Shown here: positions 9,026 to 16,575 of the stretch, piece after piece
Layout: the number at the start of each line of letters is the position of its first letter
How positions within the stretch are numbered: the first letter of the stretch is position 1
Assembly (NCBI GenBank): GCA_913057725.1
Contig: CAJXOS010000063.1
Span: 1-34,813 of the forward strand
From: an uncultured Lewinella sp.
GTDB taxonomy: Bacteria > Bacteroidota > Bacteroidia > Chitinophagales > Saprospiraceae
Reading direction: 5' to 3'
DNA length: 34,813 bases
Notes under the pieces: model-generated
What the model was told of the DNA's origin: nothing
Seen by the model: the letters and a program-made list of their open reading frames with translations, nothing else
Database searches by the model: none
Position numbers and translations under genes: made by a program

Positions 9026-10228
9026 TCAAAAATCAAAGGGCTGGATCAGGATGGCCCCGCTTTCGCGCAAATTGGAACTCAGTACGATGATTTGCTCACT
9101 GATTCCATCATCAATAGCTACCGCAACGGTATTTGGTGAGATATCCCCCAGGTCTTCTGCGTGTAGAATCAGTAGGTTTTCCCCCCGAATGATATCCACA
9201 GGAATACTCCATCGGCGCTTATTAACACGGTACTTGTGCAGTATTTGCTGACCATTGAGGAAGAGGGTGAGAATGTCGCCATCAACGATCCCGTTATCCC
9301 AGACCTTGATCCGAATGTTGTCACTACGCACCTTTAAGACGCGATCCACTTTTACTGTTCGCTGTGTTTCTTCTGTGTATTGATTGGTGCTCGGCGCAAT
9401 TCGTTCGGTTACGGTGCGACTCAGAACGGGCTTATTCAAGTATACCGTACCTGGGGCACAAGCTCCATTGGAAGGGCTTTTGTGTTCCAAATAACCACTC
9501 CAGTCGCCACGAAATTCGTAGGTTCCATCCGTGCGACTTTGAGACAGTTGGCCGGATTTCAAGCACCACTTCCATTTTGGATCGGTCCTTTCCAATACTT
9601 CACTCTCTGTGAAACGGATTCCTGATGCGGTCTCTTCCCAACGCAAAGCATGGAGTGCTTCTCCGCCAGCATCTTCACTCACTATCTTCGATGTGCCTGT
9701 GCCGTCGGGCTTCAGGTTCATCTCATAGTAGAAACCATAATCGCGATCAGACTGGGATAGATGCCCAGACCAACGTCCTGGGAAGGTAAAAGGTAACTCC
9801 TCCGTCCGCGTAGCACCGAGGCGGTTAAGTTCGACGAAACCGGGACGGCAGCCAGTAGCTGTCCAATCTCCTCGTAATTGGCTGACAGAAGTACTTTGTA
9901 GATTAAGGTACTTTAGGCACCATCGCGGAGATTCTGGTTGTAATTGTTCCACCTCTTGAAGTCGGATCCCCTCGTCTGTAGCGCGACCACTCAGACTGAA
10001 CTGCGCATTCATTTTCCCATCTTTCGAACGAGAACTAGCTTGCCCCGCGAGTGCTTCTCCGTTTTGAGTGAGTTGAACCTCGTAGATGAAGGTGTCCGGA
10101 CTGTTTTCTTGCCAGACTTTTCCTTGCCAGGTACCAGTCAAATCTTGCCCCATAACTTGGATGGACAAGAAGAAAACCAGCGAAATACTGGGTAGTAAGC
10201 GTGCCAAATTTGTAATCTCTAAGACCAT
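9026..10228 (-). CDS. Exported protein with duplicated Trp/Cys domain and a C-terminal beta domain
   Basis: The product is 400 aa with a signal peptide (cleavage after VMGQ, about residue 28). Residues 29-136 and 150-266 are a tandem duplication. Each copy starts with a (T/R)W-x-G strand, carries ETASGIRF / TDEGIRL, then P-x-W-x-WCLK or PRWCLK, a (L/F)RGDW motif and C-x-PG-x-V-x-LN. The Cys pairs 104/127 and 222/257 could form disulfides. Residues about 292-398 form a separate beta-rich domain (VRSDNIRIKVWDNGIVDGDIL, LFLNGQQIL, HAEDLGDISPNT, SSNLRESGAI). I recall this domain at the C-terminus of diverse exported Bacteroidota proteins, but I know no biochemical role for it. Probably monocistronic. 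Confidence 0.8.
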   Translation of the reverse strand: MVLEITNLARLLPSISLVFFLSIQVMGQDLTGTWQGKVWQENSPDTFIYEVQLTQNGEALAGQASSRSKDGKMNAQFSLSGRATDEGIRLQEVEQLQPESPRWCLKYLNLQSTSVSQLRGDWTATGCRPGFVELNRLGATRTEELPFTFPGRWSGHLSQSDRDYGFYYEMNLKPDGTGTSKIVSEDAGGEALHALRWEETASGIRFTESEVLERTDPKWKWCLKSGQLSQSRTDGTYEFRGDWSGYLEHKSPSNGACAPGTVYLNKPVLSRTVTERIAPSTNQYTEETQRTVKVDRVLKVRSDNIRIKVWDNGIVDGDILTLFLNGQQILHKYRVNKRRWSIPVDIIRGENLLILHAEDLGDISPNTVAVAIDDGISEQIIVLSSNLRESGAILIQPFDF

Positions 10229-10269
10229 TTGTACAAGTCTAACGCCTGTTTATAACCATAAATTGGAGG

Positions 10270-10289
10270 AACCCCACAAAAGTGGGGTT
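10270..10289. other. Perfect 8-bp hairpin, AAAA loop
   Basis: AACCCCAC, AAAA, GTGGGGTT. On the minus strand it would lie in the leader of the 400-aa exported protein (ATG 10228); on the plus strand it precedes the 10311 promoter and could end or insulate transcription. A second, weaker hairpin, GAGC with GCTC (10294-10310), adjoins it. Confidence 0.5.
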
Positions 10290-10310
10290 GTAAGAGCTCA
10301 AGTGGGGCTC

Positions 10311-10318
10311 TATATTTG
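10311..10318 (+). promoter_or_regulatory. -7 box in the MATE upstream region
   Basis: TATATTTG is a full match to TAnnTTTG. No open reading frame of note follows within the usual 20-40 nt. A terminator lies about 80-90 nt downstream, and the MATE start codon is about 400 nt away. Confidence 0.55.
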
Positions 10319-10323
10319 TATCA

Positions 10324-10428
10324 AACAAAATAAACACACAACCCTATTTTAAGATAACAAGGGGGACATCCACATTAAGTTGATGCCAGATTTAGAGGAA
10401 CCCGGTTTATACCGGGTTTACTTCTTTT
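10324..10428 (+). ncRNA. Candidate small RNA, or attenuated leader of the MATE gene
   Basis: A transcript started by the TATATTTG box at 10311 and ended by the hairpin at 10399-10418 would be about 100 nt. The body contains AGATAACAAGGGGGAC, unlike the C/T-rich DNA around it. A 15-codon reading frame (ATG 10382 to TAG 10430) runs through the terminator and is probably accidental. It is either a free small RNA or a premature-termination leader of the MATE gene. No known family was recognised. Confidence 0.4.
10399..10425 (+). terminator. Intrinsic terminator in the MATE upstream region
   Basis: AACCCGG (10399-10405), loop TTTATA, CCGGGTT (10412-10418), then TACTTCTTTT. The 7-bp GC-rich stem is perfect and the tail is pyrimidine/U rich. 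Confidence 0.7.
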
Positions 10429-10490
10429 AGCCCCTCTCAGTTCTTTTACGCTATTTACTCCTAATTACCCCTCTCCTCTCCCCATCACCC

Positions 10491-10550
10491 GACTGTATTA
10501 TGAATTTTTGACGTTCATTCCCCGAAAGGGGTAACACCTAAAATTCAGTC
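10491..10550 (+). other. Structured element with GNRA-capped hairpin
   Basis: An outer stem, GACT (10491-10494) with AGTC (10547-10550), continues past a bulge into GAATTTT (10502-10508) with AAAATTC (10540-10546). Inside is CCCC-GAAA-GGGG (10520-10531), a stable GNRA tetraloop on the plus strand. It lies 160-220 nt before the MATE start. It could be a cis-regulatory RNA, but no known riboswitch class was recognised. Confidence 0.4.
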
Positions 10551-10711
10551 GCCACCTATTGGTATTATAAAAGTATTGTTTTTTACGCTTACGGCTAGAT
10601 ATGGCCTGTTCACTGCATGATCCCTTGCAGCCCTGCAACTTATTGCGCTTCTTCGGGTTCATATAGGGTGCCCTTTCGGCAACCCATACCCATTAATCCA
10701 CCTGTGCATCG

Positions 10712-12094
10712 ATGCAGAAATCTGATCAACTCGGAAAAGCACCTATTCACCGATTGTTACGCCAGCAGGCCATTCCTGCTTCCATTGGTATTCTAGTGAT
10801 GTCAATCTATGGTATCGTTGATACCATATTTGTCGGCAACTTTGTTGGCCCGGTCGCCATTGGTGCAATTACAGTGGTGTTGCCAATCACATTTCTTATC
10901 TCGAGTGTGGGAATGGCTGTCGGAATTGGTGGCAGCTCCATGGTCTCTCGTGCCCTTGGTCGAGGAAATAAAGAGCGTGCGCTGCAGACTTTTGGCAATC
11001 AGGTGGCATTAACGATAGGTATTGCTATTAGTGTTGTGGCAGTTGGTGTGGCCTTCCAAGATCCTGTACTACGACTTTTTGGTGCACAAGGTGAAACGCT
11101 CTTAGCTGCACAAGAATACTTTGGGATTGTCTTGCTGGGAATACCCTGTTTAGCCTGGGCTATGATGTCGAATACGGTCATTCGTGCCGAAGGGCAACCC
11201 CGTATTGCGATGATCTCTATGATGGTGCCGGCTTTAGTTAATCTGGTGCTGGACCCAATTTTCATTGTTTGGTTAGATATGGGATTAGCAGGTGCTGGTT
11301 GGGCTACCGCAATTGCATATTGCTCAGCAGCTGGCTGGACCAGTTGGTACTTCTTTATGAGTGGGCGTTCGGAGATGAAAATTACCCGTAGTCAGCTGCG
11401 CTTACGTTGGGAGATCGTGAGAGAGATCTTCTCTTTAGGTTCCGTGACCTTAGCTCGCCAGGGAGTAATCGCAGTCCTCTCCATAGTACTTAATAACACC
11501 TTATTTGCGTACGGCGGTGCGTTGGCTATGTCTGCTTATGGTATCATACAGCGCTTGATGATGTTTACCAACTTCCCCGTGCTGGGTATTACACAAGGTT
11601 TCCTTCCGATTGCGGGCTATAACTATGGTGCGAAACTTTGGGGTAGGGTGCGACAGACGATTCGTTTGAGCCTGATTAGTGGTACGATCATTGCCTCGCT
11701 AACATTTGGGGCCATTATGCTATTTACGCCCCAGATTGCCCGTCTGTTTACTAATGATGAAGGGCTCATCGCAATCACTGTTCCTGCTATTCGAGCTAGC
11801 TTTTTAGCTACGCCACTCATCCTATTTCAACTAATTGGCTCTGCTTATTTCCAAGCAATAGGTCGAGCGGTGCCAGCCTTATTGCTTACGCTCACCAAGC
11901 AAGGCTTTTGTCTGATCCCCCTTCTCTTCTTATTACCTCCTTTTATGGGCTTGGATGGAATTTTCTACGCGTTCCCAATAGCTGATTTAATCTCGGCAAG
12001 TCTCTGTTTCTTCTTCCTAGTTCGAGAAATGAGGAAGATGTCGAAATCTAATATAGAGACCGAAGAGCCAAGCCTTGTTACAGAAGAGGCATAA
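10712..12094 (+). CDS. MATE-family multidrug/organic cation efflux transporter
   Basis: This inner-membrane antiporter exports organic cations or drugs using an ion gradient. The 460-aa length and roughly 12 hydrophobic segments fit the family. The N-terminal half begins RLLRQQAIPASIGILVMSIYGIVDTIFVG, close to MepA/DinF-like members, with GGSSMVSRALGRGNKERA near residue 75. The second half repeats the fold after LGSVTLARQGVIAVLS. The C-terminus is a short polar tail. No substrate can be assigned. It converges on the esterase gene with a 6-nt gap and no separate terminator. Its unusually long upstream region holds RNA structures that may control it. Confidence 0.93.
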   Translation: MQKSDQLGKAPIHRLLRQQAIPASIGILVMSIYGIVDTIFVGNFVGPVAIGAITVVLPITFLISSVGMAVGIGGSSMVSRALGRGNKERALQTFGNQVALTIGIAISVVAVGVAFQDPVLRLFGAQGETLLAAQEYFGIVLLGIPCLAWAMMSNTVIRAEGQPRIAMISMMVPALVNLVLDPIFIVWLDMGLAGAGWATAIAYCSAAGWTSWYFFMSGRSEMKITRSQLRLRWEIVREIFSLGSVTLARQGVIAVLSIVLNNTLFAYGGALAMSAYGIIQRLMMFTNFPVLGITQGFLPIAGYNYGAKLWGRVRQTIRLSLISGTIIASLTFGAIMLFTPQIARLFTNDEGLIAITVPAIRASFLATPLILFQLIGSAYFQAIGRAVPALLLTLTKQGFCLIPLLFLLPPFMGLDGIFYAFPIADLISASLCFFFLVREMRKMSKSNIETEEPSLVTEEA

Positions 12095-12100
12095 ATTAAA

Positions 12101-12949
12101 TTACCCTTCGGCAAACAAACGGGCAAAGAACATAAGTTGAAAGGCCACCGCTTCTTCCCAGTATAGCCAGTCATGCCCGCCCGGCCGCTCAATATAAGTA
12201 TGCGGGATATTACGTTCCTGTAGAATAGTGTGCAGTGCTTTATTTTCCTCGAGCATCGCATCTTCTGTACCGCAGTCGATGATTAGCTGTGGTGTATTGC
12301 CTACTTGGGCTGCAATATTCACAATGGAATGGGACTGCCAACGCAAAGTATCTGCTTCGTAGGCGCCAAGTTGTTGGTCAATCTCCCATTGTTCCGGATG
12401 CAGACTCATACCAAACCAATCGGGATGCTGGAGACCAATATTCAGGGCACCATGTCCACCCATGCTTAAACCAGCAATGGCTCGATAACGCGCATCCTGG
12501 TAGGTACGAAAATGGGCATCAATATAAGATGGAACCTCTTGGCTAATGTAAGAATAGAAGAGACTGGTAGAATCCAGATAACTATTCAGGTACCAGCTGT
12601 TGTAGTTGGCATCTGGAGTCACAATGATCATCTCAAGTTCATTCGCCCACTCGCGAATGCGAGGTACGCGAGCATACCAATTATCATAATTACCGGAATG
12701 GCCATGGAGTAGATAAACCACTGGATAGAAGGTCAGGTTGCTGTCCAGGAAATAGCTTTCCGGCAGGATAACATTGGCATTAAAAACCTTGCCCATCAAA
12801 ACAGAAGGAATGGCTACTCGGCGGACAACGGAGTCTTGCGAAATGCCAACCTCAGGACGCTCGCCAGAGTCCGATGGTGTTTCCTTACAACCATAAAATG
12901 CACCTAGTGCGATTAGCAAAAAAAGACCATAACGAAAGAATGTAGGCAT
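12101..12949 (-). CDS. Esterase D / acyltransferase-like alpha/beta hydrolase lipoprotein
   Basis: This is a predicted cell-envelope serine esterase of the putative-esterase family (PF00756). The 282-aa product has an N-terminal hydrophobic segment ending FYGC (Cys21), a loose lipobox. Visible hydrolase features are YPVVYLLHGHSGNYDNW (75-91), nucleophile Ser162 in AGLSMGGHGAL, a likely acid Asp230 in CGTEDAM and His259 in PGGHDWLYW. After HPDWFG (175-180) the protein goes straight to MSLHPEQWEIDQQLG. Typical relatives have about a dozen extra residues there (a GSMSG-LD type loop), so this copy looks internally shortened, yet the triad is intact. It is transcribed divergently from the AraC gene. 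Confidence 0.87.
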   Translation of the reverse strand: MPTFFRYGLFLLIALGAFYGCKETPSDSGERPEVGISQDSVVRRVAIPSVLMGKVFNANVILPESYFLDSNLTFYPVVYLLHGHSGNYDNWYARVPRIREWANELEMIIVTPDANYNSWYLNSYLDSTSLFYSYISQEVPSYIDAHFRTYQDARYRAIAGLSMGGHGALNIGLQHPDWFGMSLHPEQWEIDQQLGAYEADTLRWQSHSIVNIAAQVGNTPQLIIDCGTEDAMLEENKALHTILQERNIPHTYIERPGGHDWLYWEEAVAFQLMFFARLFAEG

Positions 12950-13002
12950 ATACGGTAGCGATTATTGGTTAGCAGCCTATGAAGGCGCTTAAAGTTATAG
13001 GT

Positions 13003-13023
13003 TTTACGCTAAATTAGAGTAAA
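13003..13023 (+). promoter_or_regulatory. Inverted repeat overlapping a likely AraC-gene promoter
   Basis: TTTACGCT (13003-13010), AAATT, AGAGTAAA (13016-13023) form a 7-of-8 inverted repeat. TAAATTAG at 13010-13017 is one base off the TAnnTTTG box and 37 nt before ATG 13047. The overlap suggests an operator, possibly for autoregulation. It lies in the 97-bp gap shared with the divergent esterase gene. Confidence 0.35.
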
Positions 13024-13046
13024 CGCTTAACAGAGCGAGATCTACC

Positions 13047-13760
13047 ATGAAGCTCGATATTTTAGAGAAGACTGCTTTAAGCTACCCGCGTCATGTCTTT
13101 CCCTGGCATGTGCATCCAGATTATCATTGTATATCTCTGGTAACAGCCGGGCAGGCCATCTTGGAAATACCGAACCAACAAATGGTCATACTTCCGGGAG
13201 ATCTCCTCTTCGTTCCAGCGGGGCTGCCACATCGGACGGTGGTGGAGCGATCCTTTTCCTATAAGATCATTCGTTTCCGAAGAGAACAAGGTGAAGGACT
13301 GCTTTCATTTCGCAGAACTGCGGATGCGGATGTTGTGAACAGCTTTCAATCTTGGTTTGGTCAGCAGCATGGTATTGAACAAACCAATGGCGTGTTTTTG
13401 ACTGAGTTTTTGTCCAGTGAATCTCCAGTAAACACGCTGAGGAAAGATGACGCTATTGCGCGATGTTTGGAGTTCATGCACCATCATTTCGCAGAGGGAC
13501 TGAGCTTGGATGACTTAAGCAAGGTCGCGCTTCGGAGCAGCAGCCACCTTTTAAGGACTTTCCGGACGCAGGTGGGTATTTCTCCTGCTCGCTACATCAT
13601 GGGGCTGAAAATTGATAACGCTAAAGCCCTAATTCAGACCGGACATACGCTTGTGGATACGGCACTGAGCACGGGCTTTTATGACCAGAGCCACTTTACG
13701 CGCCATTTCAAAAAGCTGGCAGGCTTAAGCCCAAGGGCTTATCAGAGTTTGATTCGATAA
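13047..13760 (+). CDS. AraC-family transcriptional regulator with cupin sensor domain
   Basis: The 237-aa protein has an N-terminal cupin ligand-binding domain (about 10-85: FPWHVHPDYHCISLVTAGQA, then LLFVPAGLPHRTV). A C-terminal AraC double helix-turn-helix (about 135-237) has LSLDDLSKVALRSSSHLLRTFR as the first HTH and ALSTGFYDQSHFTRHFKKLAGLSPRAYQ as the second. It is a cytoplasmic DNA-binding regulator that presumably responds to a small metabolite. It sits 56 nt upstream of the co-oriented decarboxylase/aminotransferase gene and is the obvious candidate to control it; the ligand would then be an amino acid related to that enzyme (inference). Confidence 0.93.
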   Translation: MKLDILEKTALSYPRHVFPWHVHPDYHCISLVTAGQAILEIPNQQMVILPGDLLFVPAGLPHRTVVERSFSYKIIRFRREQGEGLLSFRRTADADVVNSFQSWFGQQHGIEQTNGVFLTEFLSSESPVNTLRKDDAIARCLEFMHHHFAEGLSLDDLSKVALRSSSHLLRTFRTQVGISPARYIMGLKIDNAKALIQTGHTLVDTALSTGFYDQSHFTRHFKKLAGLSPRAYQSLIR

Positions 13761-13780
13761 TGATCATATTGTACAAGAAT

Positions 13781-13788
13781 TAAGGTTG
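13781..13788 (+). promoter_or_regulatory. Weak -7 box before the dialkylglycine decarboxylase-like gene
   Basis: TAAGGTTG matches TAnnTTTG at 7 of 8 positions, 36 nt before ATG 13817. The poor match would fit an activator-dependent promoter driven by the adjacent AraC protein (inference). Confidence 0.3.
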
Positions 13789-13816
13789 TGATGTCCAGAT
13801 TTTTATCGAAAAAAAT

Positions 13817-15106
13817 ATGGACAACTGGAAGGAAATAGCCCAAGAGGTACTGATCCGATATTGCGGTAGCTTTTCTCCTATACTGGTAGAGCGAGCGGAG
13901 GGAGCCTATATATACACCAAGGAGGGGAAGGCAATTCTCGATTTCACCTCTGGGCAAATGTGTTCCGTTTTCGGCCATAATCATCCAGATATGGTTGCGG
14001 CCCTGCGAGCGGGAACGGATCAGGCTATCCACTTGCTGAGTAGTATGTTGTCTCCTGCTGTGGTGAAATTAGGGCGGCAATTGATCGAGCTGTTGCCTGA
14101 AGGGCTAGATCAATGCGTATTTCTGAATACAGGATCTGAATCTAATGAACTGGCTATTCGCATGGCTAAGCTGCATACTGGTGGCTTTGAGGTGATCGGT
14201 TTTGCTGGCTCCTGGCATGGTATGACGGCCGGTGCCCAGGCTTCGACCTATTCCCTTACTCGACGGGGCTATGGTCCGTCCATTCCTGGCAATCTAATGT
14301 TACCTGCTCCTTACGCCTATCGGTGCCCAATAGAACATTGTAAAGGCACCTGTGATAATACCTGCCTCGAGGTGGGAATGAAGTGGGTAGACCAACAGTC
14401 GGTGGGTGCAGGAGCAGCCCTTATCGCAGAACCGGTTTTGAGTGCGGCTGGGATCATTGAGATATCACCTACTTATTACCAACGCCTATATGAGCTCTGC
14501 CAAGAAAGAGGTTTACTTCTGGTTCTGGATGAAGCTCAGACGGGCTTAGGTCGGTTAGGTGAAAACTTCGCATTTGAGGCTTATGGTCATACGCCAGATA
14601 TGCTCACGCTTTCCAAAACACTGGGAGGCGGTTTACCATTGGCTGCCACCATTTGTAGTGCAGAGGTAGAGGAGTCTTGCTATGAAAAAGGCTTCATCTA
14701 TGTAACCTCTCATGTTTCTGATCCGCTTTGCGCGGAAGTAGGACTGGCGGGCTTACGAATTTTGCTACGTGATAAAATGGCCGAACAAGCTCGAGAGAAA
14801 GGGGCCTACCTAAAGACTCAATTGCTTGCCCTACAAGAAAAACATGCATGTATTGGTGATGTGCGTGGTCGTGGACTATTGCTCGGTGTCGAAATTGTAA
14901 AGGATAGAGAAAGCAGAGAGGCGGATCCTGAGCTTGGACATAAGATTTCTGAAGCTTGCCTCCGGCTCGGGCTCAGTATGAATATCGTGAGAGTGAAAGG
15001 TTACGGCGGGGTGTTTCGAATAGCACCACCACTGACTGTAACTCAGGAAGAACTCGATCTTGGTATTGCTATTCTAGACGACGCCATTAGTGAGTGTACC
15101 AGGTAG
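13817..15106 (+). CDS. Class III PLP enzyme, likely 2,2-dialkylglycine decarboxylase
   Basis: 2,2-Dialkylglycine decarboxylase removes CO2 from 2-aminoisobutyrate or isovaline and then transaminates pyruvate to alanine. The 429-aa protein carries PLP Lys267 (LSKTLGGGLP), Asp238 and Gln241 (LDEAQTG), Trp133 (GSWHG), Gln47 (TSGQM) and Arg401 (RIAPPLTV). Compared from memory with the Burkholderia enzyme, all match at a constant offset of 5 (Gln52, Trp138, Asp243, Lys272, Arg406). The potassium site also seems kept: Leu73, Ser75, Val300 and Asp302, with Ser298 in place of Thr303. Ser215 of the known enzyme is Ala210 here. Long identical-looking stretches (IGDVRGRGLLLGVEIVKDR, LGLSMNIV) support the assignment over an ornithine or GABA aminotransferase. 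Substrate range is inferred. Confidence 0.85.
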   Translation: MDNWKEIAQEVLIRYCGSFSPILVERAEGAYIYTKEGKAILDFTSGQMCSVFGHNHPDMVAALRAGTDQAIHLLSSMLSPAVVKLGRQLIELLPEGLDQCVFLNTGSESNELAIRMAKLHTGGFEVIGFAGSWHGMTAGAQASTYSLTRRGYGPSIPGNLMLPAPYAYRCPIEHCKGTCDNTCLEVGMKWVDQQSVGAGAALIAEPVLSAAGIIEISPTYYQRLYELCQERGLLLVLDEAQTGLGRLGENFAFEAYGHTPDMLTLSKTLGGGLPLAATICSAEVEESCYEKGFIYVTSHVSDPLCAEVGLAGLRILLRDKMAEQAREKGAYLKTQLLALQEKHACIGDVRGRGLLLGVEIVKDRESREADPELGHKISEACLRLGLSMNIVRVKGYGGVFRIAPPLTVTQEELDLGIAILDDAISECTR

Positions 15107-15116
15107 CTAAAAGTAA

Positions 15117-15158
15117 GAAGCGGGATACAAGAGCCGATGGCTTCCTGAATCCCGCTTC
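15117..15158. terminator. Bidirectional hairpin terminator between convergent genes
   Basis: A perfect 10-bp stem, GAAGCGGGAT (15117-15126) with ATCCCGCTTC (15149-15158), has an inner AGCC-GAT-GGCT hairpin. On the minus strand it is followed by TTACTTTT, so it mainly ends the SurA operon; it also lies 11 nt after the decarboxylase stop on the plus strand. Confidence 0.75.
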
Positions 15159-15178
15159 ATGCTAGAACTCAAAAGGTC

Positions 15179-16540
15179 CTAGGGGCGTACTAAGGCATCT
15201 TCTCGCCATTTGGTCAGGTTAGGGCAGCCCTGAAAGCGATCGTCGATTAAGACGTAGGTAGAGGCTACTTTGCTTTCAATCCATTCACTGAGGAATTCGT
15301 TTTGCTTCGAATCCTTAGTAGCAGTCATGATTTTGTTGTAGTCCTGCTGCAGGTTAGCACGGTGTGGATCTGTACGAGATTGCAGCTGTACAATGCGGTA
15401 GAAAGTCTCACCCGTTGGCGATGCAAAAGCGAATGCGCTAGTGGTCTCACCAATGCCTAGCGTGTCGATGGCAAAGTACACGTCAGGGTCCAGGTCAGCT
15501 ACTTCGTAAAAAGTATTACCTGTGATAGGATTCATCATCCGACCATCATTATTGTAACTCTGCACGTCTTCGTTACCGAAACGCTTCACCGCAATGGAGA
15601 AAGAGATAGAATCATTAACGATCAGTTGACGCACAGAATCAAGATGGATACGGGCCAATTCTAGATCGTTATCCGTGATATCTGGGCGGACCAGGATGTG
15701 ACGCACACGGATCGTGTTACCGCGTCGTTCGAGCATCTGGATGATGTGGAAGCCAAACTCTGTTTCAATCACAGGGCTGATCTCACCCGTTTCAAGCTGA
15801 TAAGCCGCTGCCTCGAATTCAGGAACAAACTTTCCGCGCTTAGCCCAACCCAGATCACCACCGATTCGAGCGGAGCCATCATCACTGAACTTCTGAGCCA
15901 TTTCCTCGAAAGTGGAGGTGCCCGTCACGATTTGTTCCCTGACCTCTTCGAGTTGAGTGATAGCCTTTTGCTTTTCTGTTTCGTTTACCGGTGGAACGTA
16001 TACTACCTCACCCACTTCCACTTCGGAACTGAAGTACGGTAAGCTGTCTATTGGAATCTCGTCGAAGAAGCGTTTTACTTCTGATGGAGTCACAGATACA
16101 CCACGTAGTACATCATCGCGCATACGCTCTGAAAGCAATTGTGCACGAAGGTCTTCGCGGAATTGTTCCTTTACCTGCGTTACGCTCTGGCCGTAGTAAG
16201 CCTCAAATTGTTCCAGATCACCATTCATATAGGATAGAATCCGGTCAATACGAGCATTCAGCTGTTCTTCTACTTCTTCTTCAGCCACTAGAATACTATC
16301 TAGTTTAGCCTGGTTGACAAGTAGTTTAGCTGTGAGCAGCTGATTCATGATTTCGCAGCGCAGACCCTCCTCCACGTTTGGATTCTGAGCCTTGATCAGG
16401 GAATACTGCTCCTCCACTTCTGAGAGCAAGACAATCTCACCACCAACCATGGCTACAACCTTATCAATTACCTGGCGCTGTGCCAAAGCGGTTTGGGCCA
16501 CTAGGAATAGGGCCAGGAGAAAGAAGATTGACTTGTTCAT
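15179..16540 (-). CDS. surA: SurA-like periplasmic chaperone / peptidyl-prolyl isomerase
   Basis: SurA escorts unfolded outer-membrane proteins through the periplasm to the BAM complex. From ATG 16540 the 453-aa protein has a signal peptide (cleavage after ALAQ, residue 21). A SurA_N helical domain follows (VDKVVAMVGGEIVLLSEVEEQ and on), then two parvulin (PpiC) domains. The first contains ARIGGDLGWAKRG and GEISPVIETEFGFHIIQML; the second starts IRVRHILVRPDI and is more diverged. The 461-aa reading starting at 16564 adds only eight residues in front of a good signal peptide and is disfavoured. It is the third and last gene of a parvulin operon, 35 nt after the middle gene and before the terminator at 15117-15158. 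Confidence 0.92.
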   Translation of the reverse strand: MNKSIFFLLALFLVAQTALAQRQVIDKVVAMVGGEIVLLSEVEEQYSLIKAQNPNVEEGLRCEIMNQLLTAKLLVNQAKLDSILVAEEEVEEQLNARIDRILSYMNGDLEQFEAYYGQSVTQVKEQFREDLRAQLLSERMRDDVLRGVSVTPSEVKRFFDEIPIDSLPYFSSEVEVGEVVYVPPVNETEKQKAITQLEEVREQIVTGTSTFEEMAQKFSDDGSARIGGDLGWAKRGKFVPEFEAAAYQLETGEISPVIETEFGFHIIQMLERRGNTIRVRHILVRPDITDNDLELARIHLDSVRQLIVNDSISFSIAVKRFGNEDVQSYNNDGRMMNPITGNTFYEVADLDPDVYFAIDTLGIGETTSAFAFASPTGETFYRIVQLQSRTDPHRANLQQDYNKIMTATKDSKQNEFLSEWIESKVASTYVLIDDRFQGCPNLTKWREDALVRP

Positions 16541-16575
16541 ATTCAAAATTCTACTTTGTTGCATGTGTATAACTT

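Larger units (their letters stand above)
10229..10711. other. 483-bp gene-free stretch with several RNA-scale structures
   Basis: No coding sequence is supported. The stretch holds a perfect 8-bp hairpin (10270-10289), a -7 box (10311-10318), an intrinsic terminator (10399-10425), a three-arm structure (10491-10550) and a GC-rich hairpin shortly before the MATE start, GGGTGCC (10667-10673) with GGCAACCC (10678-10685). C-rich and T-rich single-stranded-looking DNA fills the rest. Confidence 0.6.

Noticed and set aside
10382..10430. 15-codon reading frame beginning MPDLEEPGLY
   Set aside because: It runs through a perfect terminator hairpin and has no start signal; the hairpin itself explains the open frame.
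15698..16042. 114-aa open frame on the plus strand inside the SurA gene
   Set aside because: Fully antisense to a well-supported gene, with no recognisable domain.
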